Of a stretch of DNA of 14,305 nt, positions 1-7,559 are shown in pieces (positions within the stretch are counted from its first letter, which is position 1; each line of letters begins with the position of its first letter). Source of the DNA: Sphingomonas sp. (GTDB lineage Bacteria; Pseudomonadota; Alphaproteobacteria; Sphingomonadales; Sphingomonadaceae). The stretch covers positions 1-14,305 of the forward strand of contig PNLG01000104.1 of NCBI GenBank assembly GCA_013822915.1, in the 5' to 3' direction. The position numbers were made by a program, and so were the translations under genes. The notes below the pieces were generated by a model. It was not told the origin of the DNA and made no database searches. It worked only from the letters and a program-made list of their open reading frames with translations.

Positions 1-1241
1 CCCTGCACCGCTTCGATACACGCCGCCAGATTGGCCGACGTGCGCCGCTCTTCATCCATCACCCCGACCTTGATCGTGTGACGGGGCAGCGCCAGCAAAT
101 CCTCCACCGCGTCAAACAGGGCGTTGGTAAAGCCGCACTCCTCCGGCCCGTGCATCTTGGGCTTGACGATATAGACGCTGCCCGCGCGGCTGTTGCGCAG
201 CGTGCCAAGGTTCTTGAGATCGTAGAGCGCAATCGTCGAAGTCATGATCGCGTCGAGAATGCCCTCGGGCGCCTCGCTGCCATCGGCGAGGTGGATCGCG
301 GGCGTCGTCATCAGATGCCCGACATTGCGCACGAAGAGCAGCGAGCGACCGGGCAGTGTGAGGTCGCCGTATACGCGGTCAGCGTTGAGTTTGCGGGTTA
401 GCTGCCTGCCGCCCTTCTCGAACGTTTCCTCCAAATTGCCCGTCATCAGCCCGAGCCAGTTGGCATAGGCCGCGACCTTGTCCTCGGCATCGACCGCCGC
501 AATCGAATCCTCCAGATCGCAAATCGTGGTCAGCGCGGATTCGAGGATGACGTCGGCAATCCCCGCCGGGTCGGTGCTGCCAATGGCCGAGGCGCGATCG
601 ACCACCACTTCGATATGCAGGCCATGGTGGCGCAGCAGCAGCGAGTCACCTGCCCGCCCGACCAACTGCGCCGGATCGGCAAGCACTGGCTCACCGCCTG
701 TAAAATCGGTCCAGCATCCGCTCGCCAGCGGCACCGCCTGATCCAGAAACGCCTTCGCCGCCGCAATCACCTGCGCGCCGCGCACCTTGTCATAGCCGCC
801 GGGCTTTGCCGCCCCCGGCAGCGCATCGGTGCCGTAAAATGCATCATACAGGCTCCCCCAGCGCGCATTCGCCGCATTGAGCACAAAGCGTGCGTTGAGG
901 ATCGGCACGACGAGCTGTGGCCCGGCCATCGTCGCAATCTCGGCATCGACATTGGCGGTGGTGATCGTGAAGGGCGCCGGTTCGGGCACCAGATAGCCGA
1001 TGTCGCGCAAAAACGCCTGATCCACCGGCTCGCCCGCCTGATAGCGCGTATCGATCGCGGCTTGCAGTGTGTCGCGCTTGGCCAACAACGCTGCATTCTC
1101 AGGCGCGAACCGGGCGAGGATGTCCGCTACCCCCTGCCACCAATTGCCCGCGTCAATGCCAAGGCCGGGCAACACCGCGCTTTCCACAAATTCGGCAAGT
1201 TCGGGGGCGACGCCCAATTCGGCGCGATCGACAACAGGCAT
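1..1241 (-). CDS. glcB: malate synthase G, N-terminal 413 residues (C-terminus outside window)
   Basis: Condenses glyoxylate with acetyl-CoA to malate in the cytoplasm, the second step of the glyoxylate shunt and of glycolate use. The frame is open from an ATG at 1241 to the left edge. The family is about 720 residues long, so roughly 300 are missing. Visible marks of the G isoform: the segment RSLLFVRNVGHLMT (about 299-312, with the substrate arginine at about 305), GSVYIVKPKMHGPEE (about 354-368), and MDEERR (395-400), which holds the family's Mg-ligand glutamate. The later catalytic aspartate is beyond the edge. The start is supported by an AAGGAGG Shine-Dalgarno about 5 bases upstream. 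The MarR gene ends 75 bases upstream on the same strand, but a separate promoter can be drawn in the gap. No frameshift is seen in the visible part. Confidence 0.95.
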   Translation of the reverse strand, partial: MPVVDRAELGVAPELAEFVESAVLPGLGIDAGNWWQGVADILARFAPENAALLAKRDTLQAAIDTRYQAGEPVDQAFLRDIGYLVPEPAPFTITTANVDAEIATMAGPQLVVPILNARFVLNAANARWGSLYDAFYGTDALPGAAKPGGYDKVRGAQVIAAAKAFLDQAVPLASGCWTDFTGGEPVLADPAQLVGRAGDSLLLRHHGLHIEVVVDRASAIGSTDPAGIADVILESALTTICDLEDSIAAVDAEDKVAAYANWLGLMTGNLEETFEKGGRQLTRKLNADRVYGDLTLPGRSLLFVRNVGHLMTTPAIHLADGSEAPEGILDAIMTSTIALYDLKNLGTLRNSRAGSVYIVKPKMHGPEECGFTNALFDAVEDLLALPRHTIKVGVMDEERRTSANLAACIEAVQ

Positions 1242-1256
1242 GAATCCTCCTTGAGG

Positions 1257-1286
1257 TTATAACGGTCTCGGCCCGGGGAGGACCAA
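1257..1286 (-). promoter_or_regulatory. possible glcB promoter
   Basis: On the minus strand TTGGTC (1286-1281) and TTATAA (1262-1257) are separated by 18 bases and lie just before the glcB Shine-Dalgarno. This would give a very short 5' leader. It is only a pattern match, and alphaproteobacterial -10 elements are loose. Confidence 0.3.
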
Positions 1287-1315
1287 TCCCGATTAGCCGC
1301 ACACGCCCCCGCGCA

Positions 1316-1780
1316 TCAACCCCGTTCGGACTCAATCGTGGCGGCCGCCGCTTCGACGCGGGCGAGCATGGCGGCGAATTGCGCCGATTCCTCCGCCGAA
1401 AAGCCGCCGAAAATCTGCGCCTCCAGCGCAAGCGCCTTGGGCGCGACAGCATCGTAAAGCGCCTGCCCCGCCGCGCTCAGCGACAACAGGTGCGATCGTT
1501 GGTCATCGGGATGCGGCGCACGCTTCACCAGCCCGCGCTCGACCAGCGCGATCGCCGCGCGGCTGACCATCACCTTGTCCATCTGCGTGGCTGCACCCAG
1601 CGCTTGCTGGGTCACCCCCGCCCCTTGCGCAATCACCGCGATCAGCCGCCACTGCGGGATCGAGAGGCCGAAGAGCGCCTCATAAGCCGTCGCCACCGCC
1701 GCCGACACCCGGTTCGACGCGATCGACAGGCGATAAGGGAGGAACGCGTCCAGCTTGAGTTGAGCCATTGCCCAAGGCAT
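1316..1780 (-). CDS. MarR-family transcriptional regulator, probable regulator of hpd
   Basis: A 154-residue protein of ordinary MarR size. The winged helix-turn-helix covers about residues 40-110: a recognition-helix region MDKVMVSRAAIALVERGLV (67-85) followed by the wing HPDDQRSHLLSLSAAG (89-104), whose D-x-R core is the MarR family signature. The flanking helices form the dimer interface in the family. It is transcribed divergently from hpd across about 120 bases that contain an imperfect palindrome, so it probably represses hpd and responds to an aromatic ligand (inference). The start is uncertain: ATG 1780 and ATG 1768 (MAQLKL) are both possible and neither has a strong ribosome site. 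Confidence 0.88.
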   Translation of the reverse strand: MPWAMAQLKLDAFLPYRLSIASNRVSAAVATAYEALFGLSIPQWRLIAVIAQGAGVTQQALGAATQMDKVMVSRAAIALVERGLVKRAPHPDDQRSHLLSLSAAGQALYDAVAPKALALEAQIFGGFSAEESAQFAAMLARVEAAAATIESERG

Positions 1781-1839
1781 CGCGCAATGGCTATTCCAGT
1801 CAAGCCCGATTTTCTGCGCCCAGCCCCCGCGTCCCGCGC

Positions 1840-1887
1840 TGGACCCCTATCGCCAAATCGGCTATATTGTTTCAGGTGATACTAAAT
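1840..1887 (+). promoter_or_regulatory. candidate hpd promoter with overlapping MarR-type operator
   Basis: TGGACC (1840-1845) and TATATT (1863-1868) are spaced by 17 bases and resemble -35/-10 elements. Overlapping the -10 and the expected transcription start is a 24-base imperfect palindrome at 1864-1887 with core GTTTCA-GG-TGATAC. Eight of twelve positions in the half-sites match, including TCA/TGA next to the centre. MarR dimers bind palindromes of about this length, and the divergent MarR gene is adjacent. Assignment is by position and symmetry only. Confidence 0.45.
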
Positions 1888-1899
1888 GAGGAGCCTTTG

Positions 1900-2973
1900 A
1901 TGACCCCCCATGACAACCCGATGGGCCTCAACGGCTTTGAATTTGTCGAATTCACCTCGCCCGACCCGGAAGCGCTGGCCGATCTGTTCGTCAAAATGGG
2001 CTTCACGCACGTCGCCAATCACCGCTCGAAGAATGTCCGCCGTTACGCACAGGGTGACATCAACTTCCTGCTCAACATGGAAAATGCGGGCCAAGTCGCC
2101 GGTTTCCGCGACACGCACGGCCCCTCCGCCAATGCCATGGCATTCCGCGTCGCCGACGCCGCCAGGGCGGTGAAGCTTGCCGTCGAGCGCGGCGCGGTGG
2201 CGGTCGAGGGCAAGATCGGGCCGGCCGAGCTCAACATTCCGGCGATTGAGGGGATTGGCGGCGCGAACCTGTATCTCGTCGATCAACGCGGCGGCGCGAC
2301 GCTCTATGACATTGATTTCGAGCCGGTTCCCGGTGCGACGCCTGACAGCAACAACGTTGGCCTGCACACGCTTGACCATCTCACCCACAATCTGATGCGC
2401 GGGCGGATGAATTATTGGGCGGATTATTACGAACGCATCTTCAACTTCCGCGAAATCCGCTTTTTCGACATTGAGGGCAAGGCGACCGCGCTGGTGAGCA
2501 AAGCAATGACCGCCCCAGATGACAAGATCCGCATCCCGCTGAACGAAAGCCAGGACGAGCACAGCCAGATCGAAGAATTCATTCGCGATTACAAGGGCGA
2601 AGGGATTCAACATATCGCGATGGCGACCGACGACATCTTTGCCACCGTCGATGCTCTGCGCGCCAATGGCATCCGCTTTCAGGACACGATCGACACTTAT
2701 TTCGACCTGATCGACAAGCGCCTGCCCGGCCATGGCCATGATGTGGAGGAAATGCGCAAACGCAAAATCCTGATCGATGGCGCGCCGGAGACGGGCGGCG
2801 GGCTGTTGCTTCAGATTTTTACCGAAAACATGGTCGGCCCGATCTTTTTCGAGATTATCCAGCGAAAAGGCAATGACGGTTTCGGCGAGGGCAATTTCAA
2901 AGCCCTGTTCGAGAGCATCGAGCTCGACCAGATGCGCCGCGGCGTCATTCCGGCCGGGGGTGAAGTCGCATGA
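1900..2973 (+). CDS. hpd: 4-hydroxyphenylpyruvate dioxygenase
   Basis: Non-haem Fe(II) enzyme that converts 4-hydroxyphenylpyruvate and O2 to homogentisate and CO2 in tyrosine/phenylalanine breakdown. The 357-residue product has the usual bacterial length and two VOC-type halves. The iron triad is visible: His160 (in LDHLTH), His238 (in IQHIAMATDD) and Glu318 (in GPIFFEII), followed by the conserved C-terminal segment GFGEGNFKALFESIELDQMRRG. The ATG at 1900 was chosen because a GAGGAG Shine-Dalgarno precedes it and the protein aligns from there; the frame is open upstream to 1768, but that extension crosses the promoter region. The last bases ATGA overlap the next gene. No homogentisate dioxygenase gene lies in the window. 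Confidence 0.96.
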   Translation: MTPHDNPMGLNGFEFVEFTSPDPEALADLFVKMGFTHVANHRSKNVRRYAQGDINFLLNMENAGQVAGFRDTHGPSANAMAFRVADAARAVKLAVERGAVAVEGKIGPAELNIPAIEGIGGANLYLVDQRGGATLYDIDFEPVPGATPDSNNVGLHTLDHLTHNLMRGRMNYWADYYERIFNFREIRFFDIEGKATALVSKAMTAPDDKIRIPLNESQDEHSQIEEFIRDYKGEGIQHIAMATDDIFATVDALRANGIRFQDTIDTYFDLIDKRLPGHGHDVEEMRKRKILIDGAPETGGGLLLQIFTENMVGPIFFEIIQRKGNDGFGEGNFKALFESIELDQMRRGVIPAGGEVA

Positions 2974-3527
2974 CCCATCCATTCACGCTCAACCGCATCC
3001 ACCATGTCGCCTATCGCTGTCGCGACGCGAAGGAGACCGTCGCTTTTTACGAACGCGTGCTTGGCATGCGCTATACCAATGCGTTTGCGGAGGATCATGT
3101 GCCGTCAACCGGCGCCTATGATCCTTACATGCACGTTTTTCTGGAGTGCGGCGGCGGCAATGTGCTGGCGTTTTTCGAACTGCCCAACCAGCCGGAAATG
3201 GGCCGTGACCCCAATACGCCCGCCTGGGTGCAGCATCTGGCGTTTGAGGTCGCCGATTTCGACACACTGATGGCGGCCAAAGCGCATATCGAGGCGCAAG
3301 GGGTCGATGTGCTTGGCCCCACCTATCACGGGATTTTCCGGTCGATCTATTTCTTTGATCCCAATGGCCACCGGCTGGAACTGGCGTGCAACATCGGCAC
3401 GGCGGATCAATATGCCGAGCTCGCGCGCGTTGCCCCATTAATGCTGGAGGAATGGAGCGCGACCAAGAAAGCCCCGGCGCATGCGCAGTGGCTGCACGTC
3501 GACCCCAATCCGCCGGTATTGCCCTAA
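2970..3527 (+). CDS. VOC-superfamily metalloenzyme coupled to hpd
   Basis: A 185-residue vicinal-oxygen-chelate (glyoxalase / extradiol dioxygenase fold) protein. Both beta-alpha-beta-beta-beta halves are recognisable: RIHHVAYRCRD...FYERVLGM (9-33) and WVQHLAFEVADF (86-97) with FFDPNGHRLELACN (128-141). A plausible metal triad is His12, His89 and Glu137, so it is probably a metal enzyme, not a binding protein. Its ATG lies inside the hpd stop (ATGA), so it is translationally coupled and almost certainly works on aromatic or tyrosine-derived compounds. The exact reaction is not known to me; extradiol dioxygenase, lyase and isomerase chemistry all occur in this fold. It ends 17 bases from the convergent secreted-protein gene. 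Confidence 0.85.
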   Translation: MTHPFTLNRIHHVAYRCRDAKETVAFYERVLGMRYTNAFAEDHVPSTGAYDPYMHVFLECGGGNVLAFFELPNQPEMGRDPNTPAWVQHLAFEVADFDTLMAAKAHIEAQGVDVLGPTYHGIFRSIYFFDPNGHRLELACNIGTADQYAELARVAPLMLEEWSATKKAPAHAQWLHVDPNPPVLP

Positions 3528-3544
3528 CGCCGCAGCCGACCCGC

Positions 3545-4000
3545 TCAGGCCGCGCAGCCGATGATGCCCACCACCGGCACGATCAGGCTGTCGGCGCCCT
3601 CGCGCGCGATGGTGATCGTGCCGCCCTCCACTACGCCGCCTTGCGTCAAGTCGCCACGCCGCGCGATCGCCATTTCGATGGTGACGGTCAAGTCTCCACC
3701 CGCATAGGCGGTTTGCGCCAGAAAGCCGAAATCGCCGGGCCCCGACTGGCGCACGCGCACAAGGTCAACCAGCTTGCCCTCGGGCGCAAACCGGATGCGC
3801 GCGGGATCAGACGACGCCATCGCGATCAGCGTGCGCGTCTGGGTCGCGGTCCAGAAAAACGCTGCGCAGCCGGTTTGCGGCAAGTCCTGCTTCGGGATCG
3901 CGCCAATCGGCAAGCCATCGACCGAGCGGGGAAGCGGCTTGGACGGTTCTTGCGCTGCGGTGAGCAGGGCAATAACGATGGGGAGCAGGGCCAGTCTCAT
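3545..4000 (-). CDS. small secreted protein of unknown function, coupled to prepilin peptidase
   Basis: I do not recognise this 151-residue protein. It begins with a clear Sec signal peptide (MRLALLPIVIALLTAAQ, cleavage probably near residue 17), with no lipobox. The mature part has a predominantly beta pattern, with runs such as DLTVTIEMAIARRG and GGTITIAREG. It contains just two cysteines, Cys45 and Cys149 near the C-terminus, which could form a periplasmic disulfide. Its ATG overlaps the prepilin peptidase stop (ATGA), so the two are cotranslated. This suggests, but does not show, a link with pilus or type II secretion assembly. Confidence 0.7.
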   Translation of the reverse strand: MRLALLPIVIALLTAAQEPSKPLPRSVDGLPIGAIPKQDLPQTGCAAFFWTATQTRTLIAMASSDPARIRFAPEGKLVDLVRVRQSGPGDFGFLAQTAYAGGDLTVTIEMAIARRGDLTQGGVVEGGTITIAREGADSLIVPVVGIIGCAA

Positions 4001-4779
4001 GGCGTCATCGCTAGCATAATCACCAACGCCGGGTAAGCCGCGATCGCCATCAACGTGCCGAGCGGCAACCGGTCATCGCCGCGCACGCCCCGCCCGGTCA
4101 GCGTCCAGAACAATGCCACGCCGAGACCCGCAAGTGCCGCCACAAACACGATCACCGGCAGCAACGCCCAGCCCGTCCACAGCCCGATCGCGCCCAGCAG
4201 CTTCGGGTCGCCCCCGCCCAGCCCATCACGCCCGCGCAACAGCCGATAGCCAGCGCCGATCGCCCACAGCGCGCCAAAGCCTGCCGCCCCGCCAATCAGC
4301 CGCTCGCTCATTCCCGGCGCCACGCCAAGCAGCCCGCTCGCCACCCCGCCCAGCGCGAGCACCAGTGTCAATTCGTCGGGCAACCAGAATTCGCGGGCAT
4401 CAATGGCGGCAAGCGCGAGCAAAAGCCAGCCCAACACTGCCGCCGCCAAGGCCTCGCCCCCCGGCAAAGCCATAGCGGCACTTACCCCGATCAACACCGC
4501 AACCGCCTCAATCCGCCAATGGGCCGGGTCAATCGGCGCCGCACAGGTCCGGCACTTGCCGCCGCTGGCCAGCGCGCTGACCAGCGGCACCAGCTCGTGC
4601 GCGCGCAGCACCCGCCCGCACGCATCGCACGCCGACCGCCCGCGCATCACCGATCGCCCCGCTGGCCAGCGGATGACGAGCGCTGCGATAAAGCTCCCGA
4701 ACACCGCCCCCAATATGCCGAGCAGCACCACGCGCCCCCAATTGGGCATCAGCGCCAGCGTGTCCGAGAAATCGTTCAT
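3997..4779 (-). CDS. prepilin peptidase (type IV leader peptidase, A24 family)
   Basis: Inner-membrane aspartic protease that cleaves the leader of prepilins or type II secretion pseudopilins and, in the bifunctional form, N-methylates the new N-terminus. The 260-residue product has, in order, a first membrane helix (about 15-36), a cytoplasmic domain with two CxxC pairs (Cys51/54 and Cys76/79) typical of the full-length methylating type, then several hydrophobic segments. The catalytic aspartates are Asp127 (AIDAREFWLPDEL) and Asp191 (GLGGGDPKLLG). The ATG at 4779 was chosen: an upstream ATG at 4884 would add a non-membrane leader and run over the thiolase start. Another start at 4749 (MPNWGR) is possible. 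No pilus or gsp genes are in the window, so its substrates are encoded elsewhere. Confidence 0.93.
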   Translation of the reverse strand: MNDFSDTLALMPNWGRVVLLGILGAVFGSFIAALVIRWPAGRSVMRGRSACDACGRVLRAHELVPLVSALASGGKCRTCAAPIDPAHWRIEAVAVLIGVSAAMALPGGEALAAAVLGWLLLALAAIDAREFWLPDELTLVLALGGVASGLLGVAPGMSERLIGGAAGFGALWAIGAGYRLLRGRDGLGGGDPKLLGAIGLWTGWALLPVIVFVAALAGLGVALFWTLTGRGVRGDDRLPLGTLMAIAAYPALVIMLAMTP

Positions 4780-4861
4780 CGCGCGGGCGATAGGCGATTT
4801 GTAATCCGCTGGCCACGGCCCTAAATCGCGCCGACTGCCTTTACACGCTGGAGTTGCCGCC

Positions 4862-6049
4862 ATGAGCACCGATCCCGTCGTCATCGTCTCTTACGCCCGC
4901 ACGCCGATGGGCAGTTTTCAGGGGGTGCTGGCCGGCGCCTCGGCGACCGAACTTGGGGCGGCCGCCGTGGGTGCGGCGGTCGAACGCGCCGGGCTGTCGG
5001 GCGACGCGATTGAGCGCATTTATATGGGCTGTGTACTGCCCGCCGGGCTTGGTCAGGCCCCGGCACGCCAGGCCGCGCTAAAGGCTGGGCTGCCCGACCA
5101 TATCGAGGCAACGACCGTCAACAAAATGTGCGGCTCGGGGATGCAGGCGGCGATCATGGCATCCGATGCGCTGGCGGCGGGCTCGGTTGACCTGCTGATT
5201 GCAGGCGGGATGGAGAGCATGACCAACGCCCCCTATCTCTCGATGCGCCACCGCGCTGGCGCCCGCATTGGCCATGATGTGCTGAAGGATCACATGTATC
5301 TCGACGGGCTGGAGGATGCCTATGAGCCCGGCAAGCTGATGGGCAATTTTGCGGAGGACACCGCCGCCGATTATCAATTCACCCGTGCGCAGCAGGATGA
5401 TTATGCGATCGCCTCACTCACCCGCGCCAAGGCCGCGCAGGATTCCGGCGCGTTCAACCGCGAGATTACGCCGGTTGCGATCATCGGCCGCAAAGGCACC
5501 GAGACGGTGGCGAAGGACGAACAGCCGCTGAAGGGTGACCCCGCTAAAATCCCGACCCTCAAACCCGCCTTTTCAAAGGACGGCACCGTGACCGCTGCCA
5601 ATGCGTCGTCGATTTCGGATGGCGCTGCCGCCCTCGTCATGACCCGGCTGTCGGTGGCGGAGAAGTTCGGCCTGACCCCGATCGCCCGGATCGTCGCGAC
5701 GGCGGGCCACGCCCATGCGCCTGCCCTATTCACCACCGCGCCAGTGTTTGCGATGCGCAAGGCAATGGAAAAGGCGGGCTGGTCGGCCACCGACATCGAC
5801 CTGTTCGAAGTCAACGAAGCCTTTGCCGTCGTCGCGATGATCGCGATGCGCGAACTGGGGCTCAGCCATGACGTGGTCAACATCCATGGCGGCGCCTGCG
5901 CACTTGGCCACCCGATTGGCGCCAGCGGCGCGCGGATCATGGCGACCCTGCTCTCCGCCTTGCAGACGACCGGCGGCAAGCGCGGCATGGCGAGCCTGTG
6001 CATCGGCGGCGGCGAAGCAACCGCAGTGGCGGTCGAGATGATGGAGTAG
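4862..6049 (+). CDS. thiolase (acetyl-CoA C-acetyltransferase type)
   Basis: Cytoplasmic thiolase that joins two acetyl-CoA to acetoacetyl-CoA, or cleaves 3-ketoacyl-CoA in the reverse direction. At 395 residues it is full length. Catalytic residues are all present: nucleophile Cys90 (NKMCGSGM), the NEAF motif at 318-321, His350 (GGACALGHPIGASGAR) and Cys380 (CIGGGEA). The motif set fits the biosynthetic/degradative acetyl-CoA acetyltransferase group. A GGAG ribosome site lies 8 bases before the ATG. It is divergent from the prepilin peptidase and ends 6 bases from the convergent phosphatase gene, so it is a single-gene unit. Chain-length preference cannot be read from the sequence. Confidence 0.94.
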   Translation: MSTDPVVIVSYARTPMGSFQGVLAGASATELGAAAVGAAVERAGLSGDAIERIYMGCVLPAGLGQAPARQAALKAGLPDHIEATTVNKMCGSGMQAAIMASDALAAGSVDLLIAGGMESMTNAPYLSMRHRAGARIGHDVLKDHMYLDGLEDAYEPGKLMGNFAEDTAADYQFTRAQQDDYAIASLTRAKAAQDSGAFNREITPVAIIGRKGTETVAKDEQPLKGDPAKIPTLKPAFSKDGTVTAANASSISDGAAALVMTRLSVAEKFGLTPIARIVATAGHAHAPALFTTAPVFAMRKAMEKAGWSATDIDLFEVNEAFAVVAMIAMRELGLSHDVVNIHGGACALGHPIGASGARIMATLLSALQTTGGKRGMASLCIGGGEATAVAVEMME

Positions 6050-6055
6050 GCTCGC

Positions 6056-6868
6056 CTAGCGCAAAGCCCCCGCGACCAGCTTGTGCAATTTCGAATGCAG
6101 GCCGTCATTGGCCGCCAGATATTCGCTACGCTCGTGCATCTTGTCGCCGCCGCGATAGTCGGTGATGTAGCCGCCCGCCTCGCGCACCAGCAGCAGGCCT
6201 GCCGCTGCGTCCCAGCGCGCCAGGCCCGATTCCCAGAACCCGTCGAACCGCCCCGCCGCCACCCACGCAAGATCAAGCGCCGCCGATCCCAGCCGCCGGA
6301 TGCCCGCAACCCCCGGCGCCACTGCACCAAATATACGGCTCCATTCGGCAAAATCGCCATGCCCCAGAAACGGGATGCCGGTCGCGATCAACGCCTCTGA
6401 CAAGTCACCCCGTGCCGACACGCGCAGGCGTTGATCGGTCAGCCACGCACCGCGCCCCTTCTCGGCCCAAAAGCTCTCATCGGTCAGCGGTTGATAGACG
6501 AGCGCGGCCATGGTTTCCCATTTGCCACCAGGGCGCGGTTCTTCGGCCGCAATCGAAATCGCGAAATGCGGGATGCCGTGGAGGAAATTGGTCGTGCCAT
6601 CGAGCGGATCGACGACAAAGCGCGGCTTGTCGGGATTGCCCGCTACCTCGCCGCGCTCCTCCATCACAAACGCCCAATCGGGGCGGGCGTGGCTAAGTTC
6701 CTCGAAAATCGTCTGCTCGGCGCGCTTGTCGGCCATGGAGACGAAATCGGCCGGCCCCTTCCGGCTGACCTGCAGCAATTGCACCTCGTTAAAGTCACGC
6801 CGCAACCGGGGCGCGGCCTTGCGCGCGGCGCGGTCCATAATGGTGATCAGGCCGGAGTGGGAAACCAT
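6056..6868 (-). CDS. inositol-monophosphatase-family phosphatase
   Basis: Mg-dependent, Li-sensitive-type sugar phosphatase fold, 270 residues. Metal-binding motifs are intact: Glu70/Glu71 (FVMEERGE), DPLDGTTNF (87-95, with Asp87 and Asp90) and the C-terminal WDAAAGLLLVREAGG (219-233, with Asp220). Members act on inositol-1-phosphate or related phosphates; the E. coli SuhB homologue also has an RNA-polymerase role, which cannot be assumed here. It is the last gene of the minus-strand run, 49 bases after efp. I recall this efp-phosphatase pairing from other sphingomonads. The start has the expected N-terminal helix but no strong ribosome site. Confidence 0.92.
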   Translation of the reverse strand: MVSHSGLITIMDRAARKAAPRLRRDFNEVQLLQVSRKGPADFVSMADKRAEQTIFEELSHARPDWAFVMEERGEVAGNPDKPRFVVDPLDGTTNFLHGIPHFAISIAAEEPRPGGKWETMAALVYQPLTDESFWAEKGRGAWLTDQRLRVSARGDLSEALIATGIPFLGHGDFAEWSRIFGAVAPGVAGIRRLGSAALDLAWVAAGRFDGFWESGLARWDAAAGLLLVREAGGYITDYRGGDKMHERSEYLAANDGLHSKLHKLVAGALR

Positions 6869-6890
6869 GTCAGTTACTCGTTACGATACG

Positions 6891-6909
6891 CCACGGATCA
6901 AGCCCGTGG
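6891..6909 (-). other. intercistronic hairpin between efp and the phosphatase gene
   Basis: Perfect 6-bp stem CCACGG/CCGTGG with a 7-base loop in the 49-base gap. There is no T-run after it, so it is more likely an attenuating or RNA-stabilising structure than a terminator. Short enough to be chance. Confidence 0.3.
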
Positions 6910-6917
6910 CCTCGGCC

Positions 6918-7481
6918 TTAATCCGCACGCCGCACATAGGTCTGCTCATACACATCGACGACAATCCGCGTGCCTGCGCCGATATGCGGCGGCACCATCA
7001 CGCGCACGCCATTGTCGAGCACGGCCGGCTTATAGCTTGACGAGGCGGTCTGCCCCTTCACCACCGCATCCGCCTCCACAATCATCGCTTCGATGGTGTC
7101 GGGAAGCTGCACGCTGATCGCTTCCTCATCGTAAAGCTCCATCACCACGTCCATGCCGTCCTGCAGGAACGCGGCCGCATCGCCCAGCAAATCGCGCGGC
7201 AGCGTGGTTTGTTCATAGCTTTCCTTGTCCATGAAGACGAGCATGTCGCCCTCTGGATAGAGGAACTGGAAATCCTTGGTATCGAGCCGCACGCGTTCAA
7301 CCGTTTCGGCCGATCGGAACCGCACGTTATTCTTGCGGCCATCGCGCAGGTTCTTCATTTCGACCTGCATATAGGCACCGCCCTTGCCGGGCTGAGTGTG
7401 CTGGATTTTCACAGCACGCCAGATGCCACCTTCATATTCGATGATGTTGCCGGGGCGAATATCGACGCCGCTGATTTTCAT
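6918..7481 (-). CDS. efp: translation elongation factor P
   Basis: Binds the ribosome between the P and E sites and rescues stalling at proline runs. The 187-residue product matches the family length and three-domain layout: N-terminal KOW-like domain starting MKISGVDIRPGNIIEYEGGIW, the modification loop with Lys33 (QPGKGGAYMQ) that reaches the P-site tRNA, and two OB domains ending IVVDVYEQTYVRRAD. The presence of lysine at the loop tip fits beta-lysylation (EpmA type) rather than arginine rhamnosylation. ATG 7481 was chosen because it gives the canonical MKISG... start; the open frame extends 22 codons upstream without homology. It follows thiE after 78 bases. Confidence 0.97.
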   Translation of the reverse strand: MKISGVDIRPGNIIEYEGGIWRAVKIQHTQPGKGGAYMQVEMKNLRDGRKNNVRFRSAETVERVRLDTKDFQFLYPEGDMLVFMDKESYEQTTLPRDLLGDAAAFLQDGMDVVMELYDEEAISVQLPDTIEAMIVEADAVVKGQTASSSYKPAVLDNGVRVMVPPHIGAGTRIVVDVYEQTYVRRAD

Positions 7482-7559
7482 GGGATGCCTGCATTGGTTG
7501 AAAGAGCGAAGGTGAGGTGCCTTAGCCGCCCTTGCCGCAACGGGCAAGCGCCGCCCCGG

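Noticed and set aside
1882..2982. Long open frame antisense to hpd (366 codons)
   Set aside because: It mirrors hpd exactly, has no family resemblance, and is the usual by-product of GC-rich codon use; hpd has a complete iron triad and ribosome site.
5401..6360. Minus-strand open frame over the thiolase end and the phosphatase end
   Set aside because: Overlaps two genes with intact active sites; no recognisable protein.
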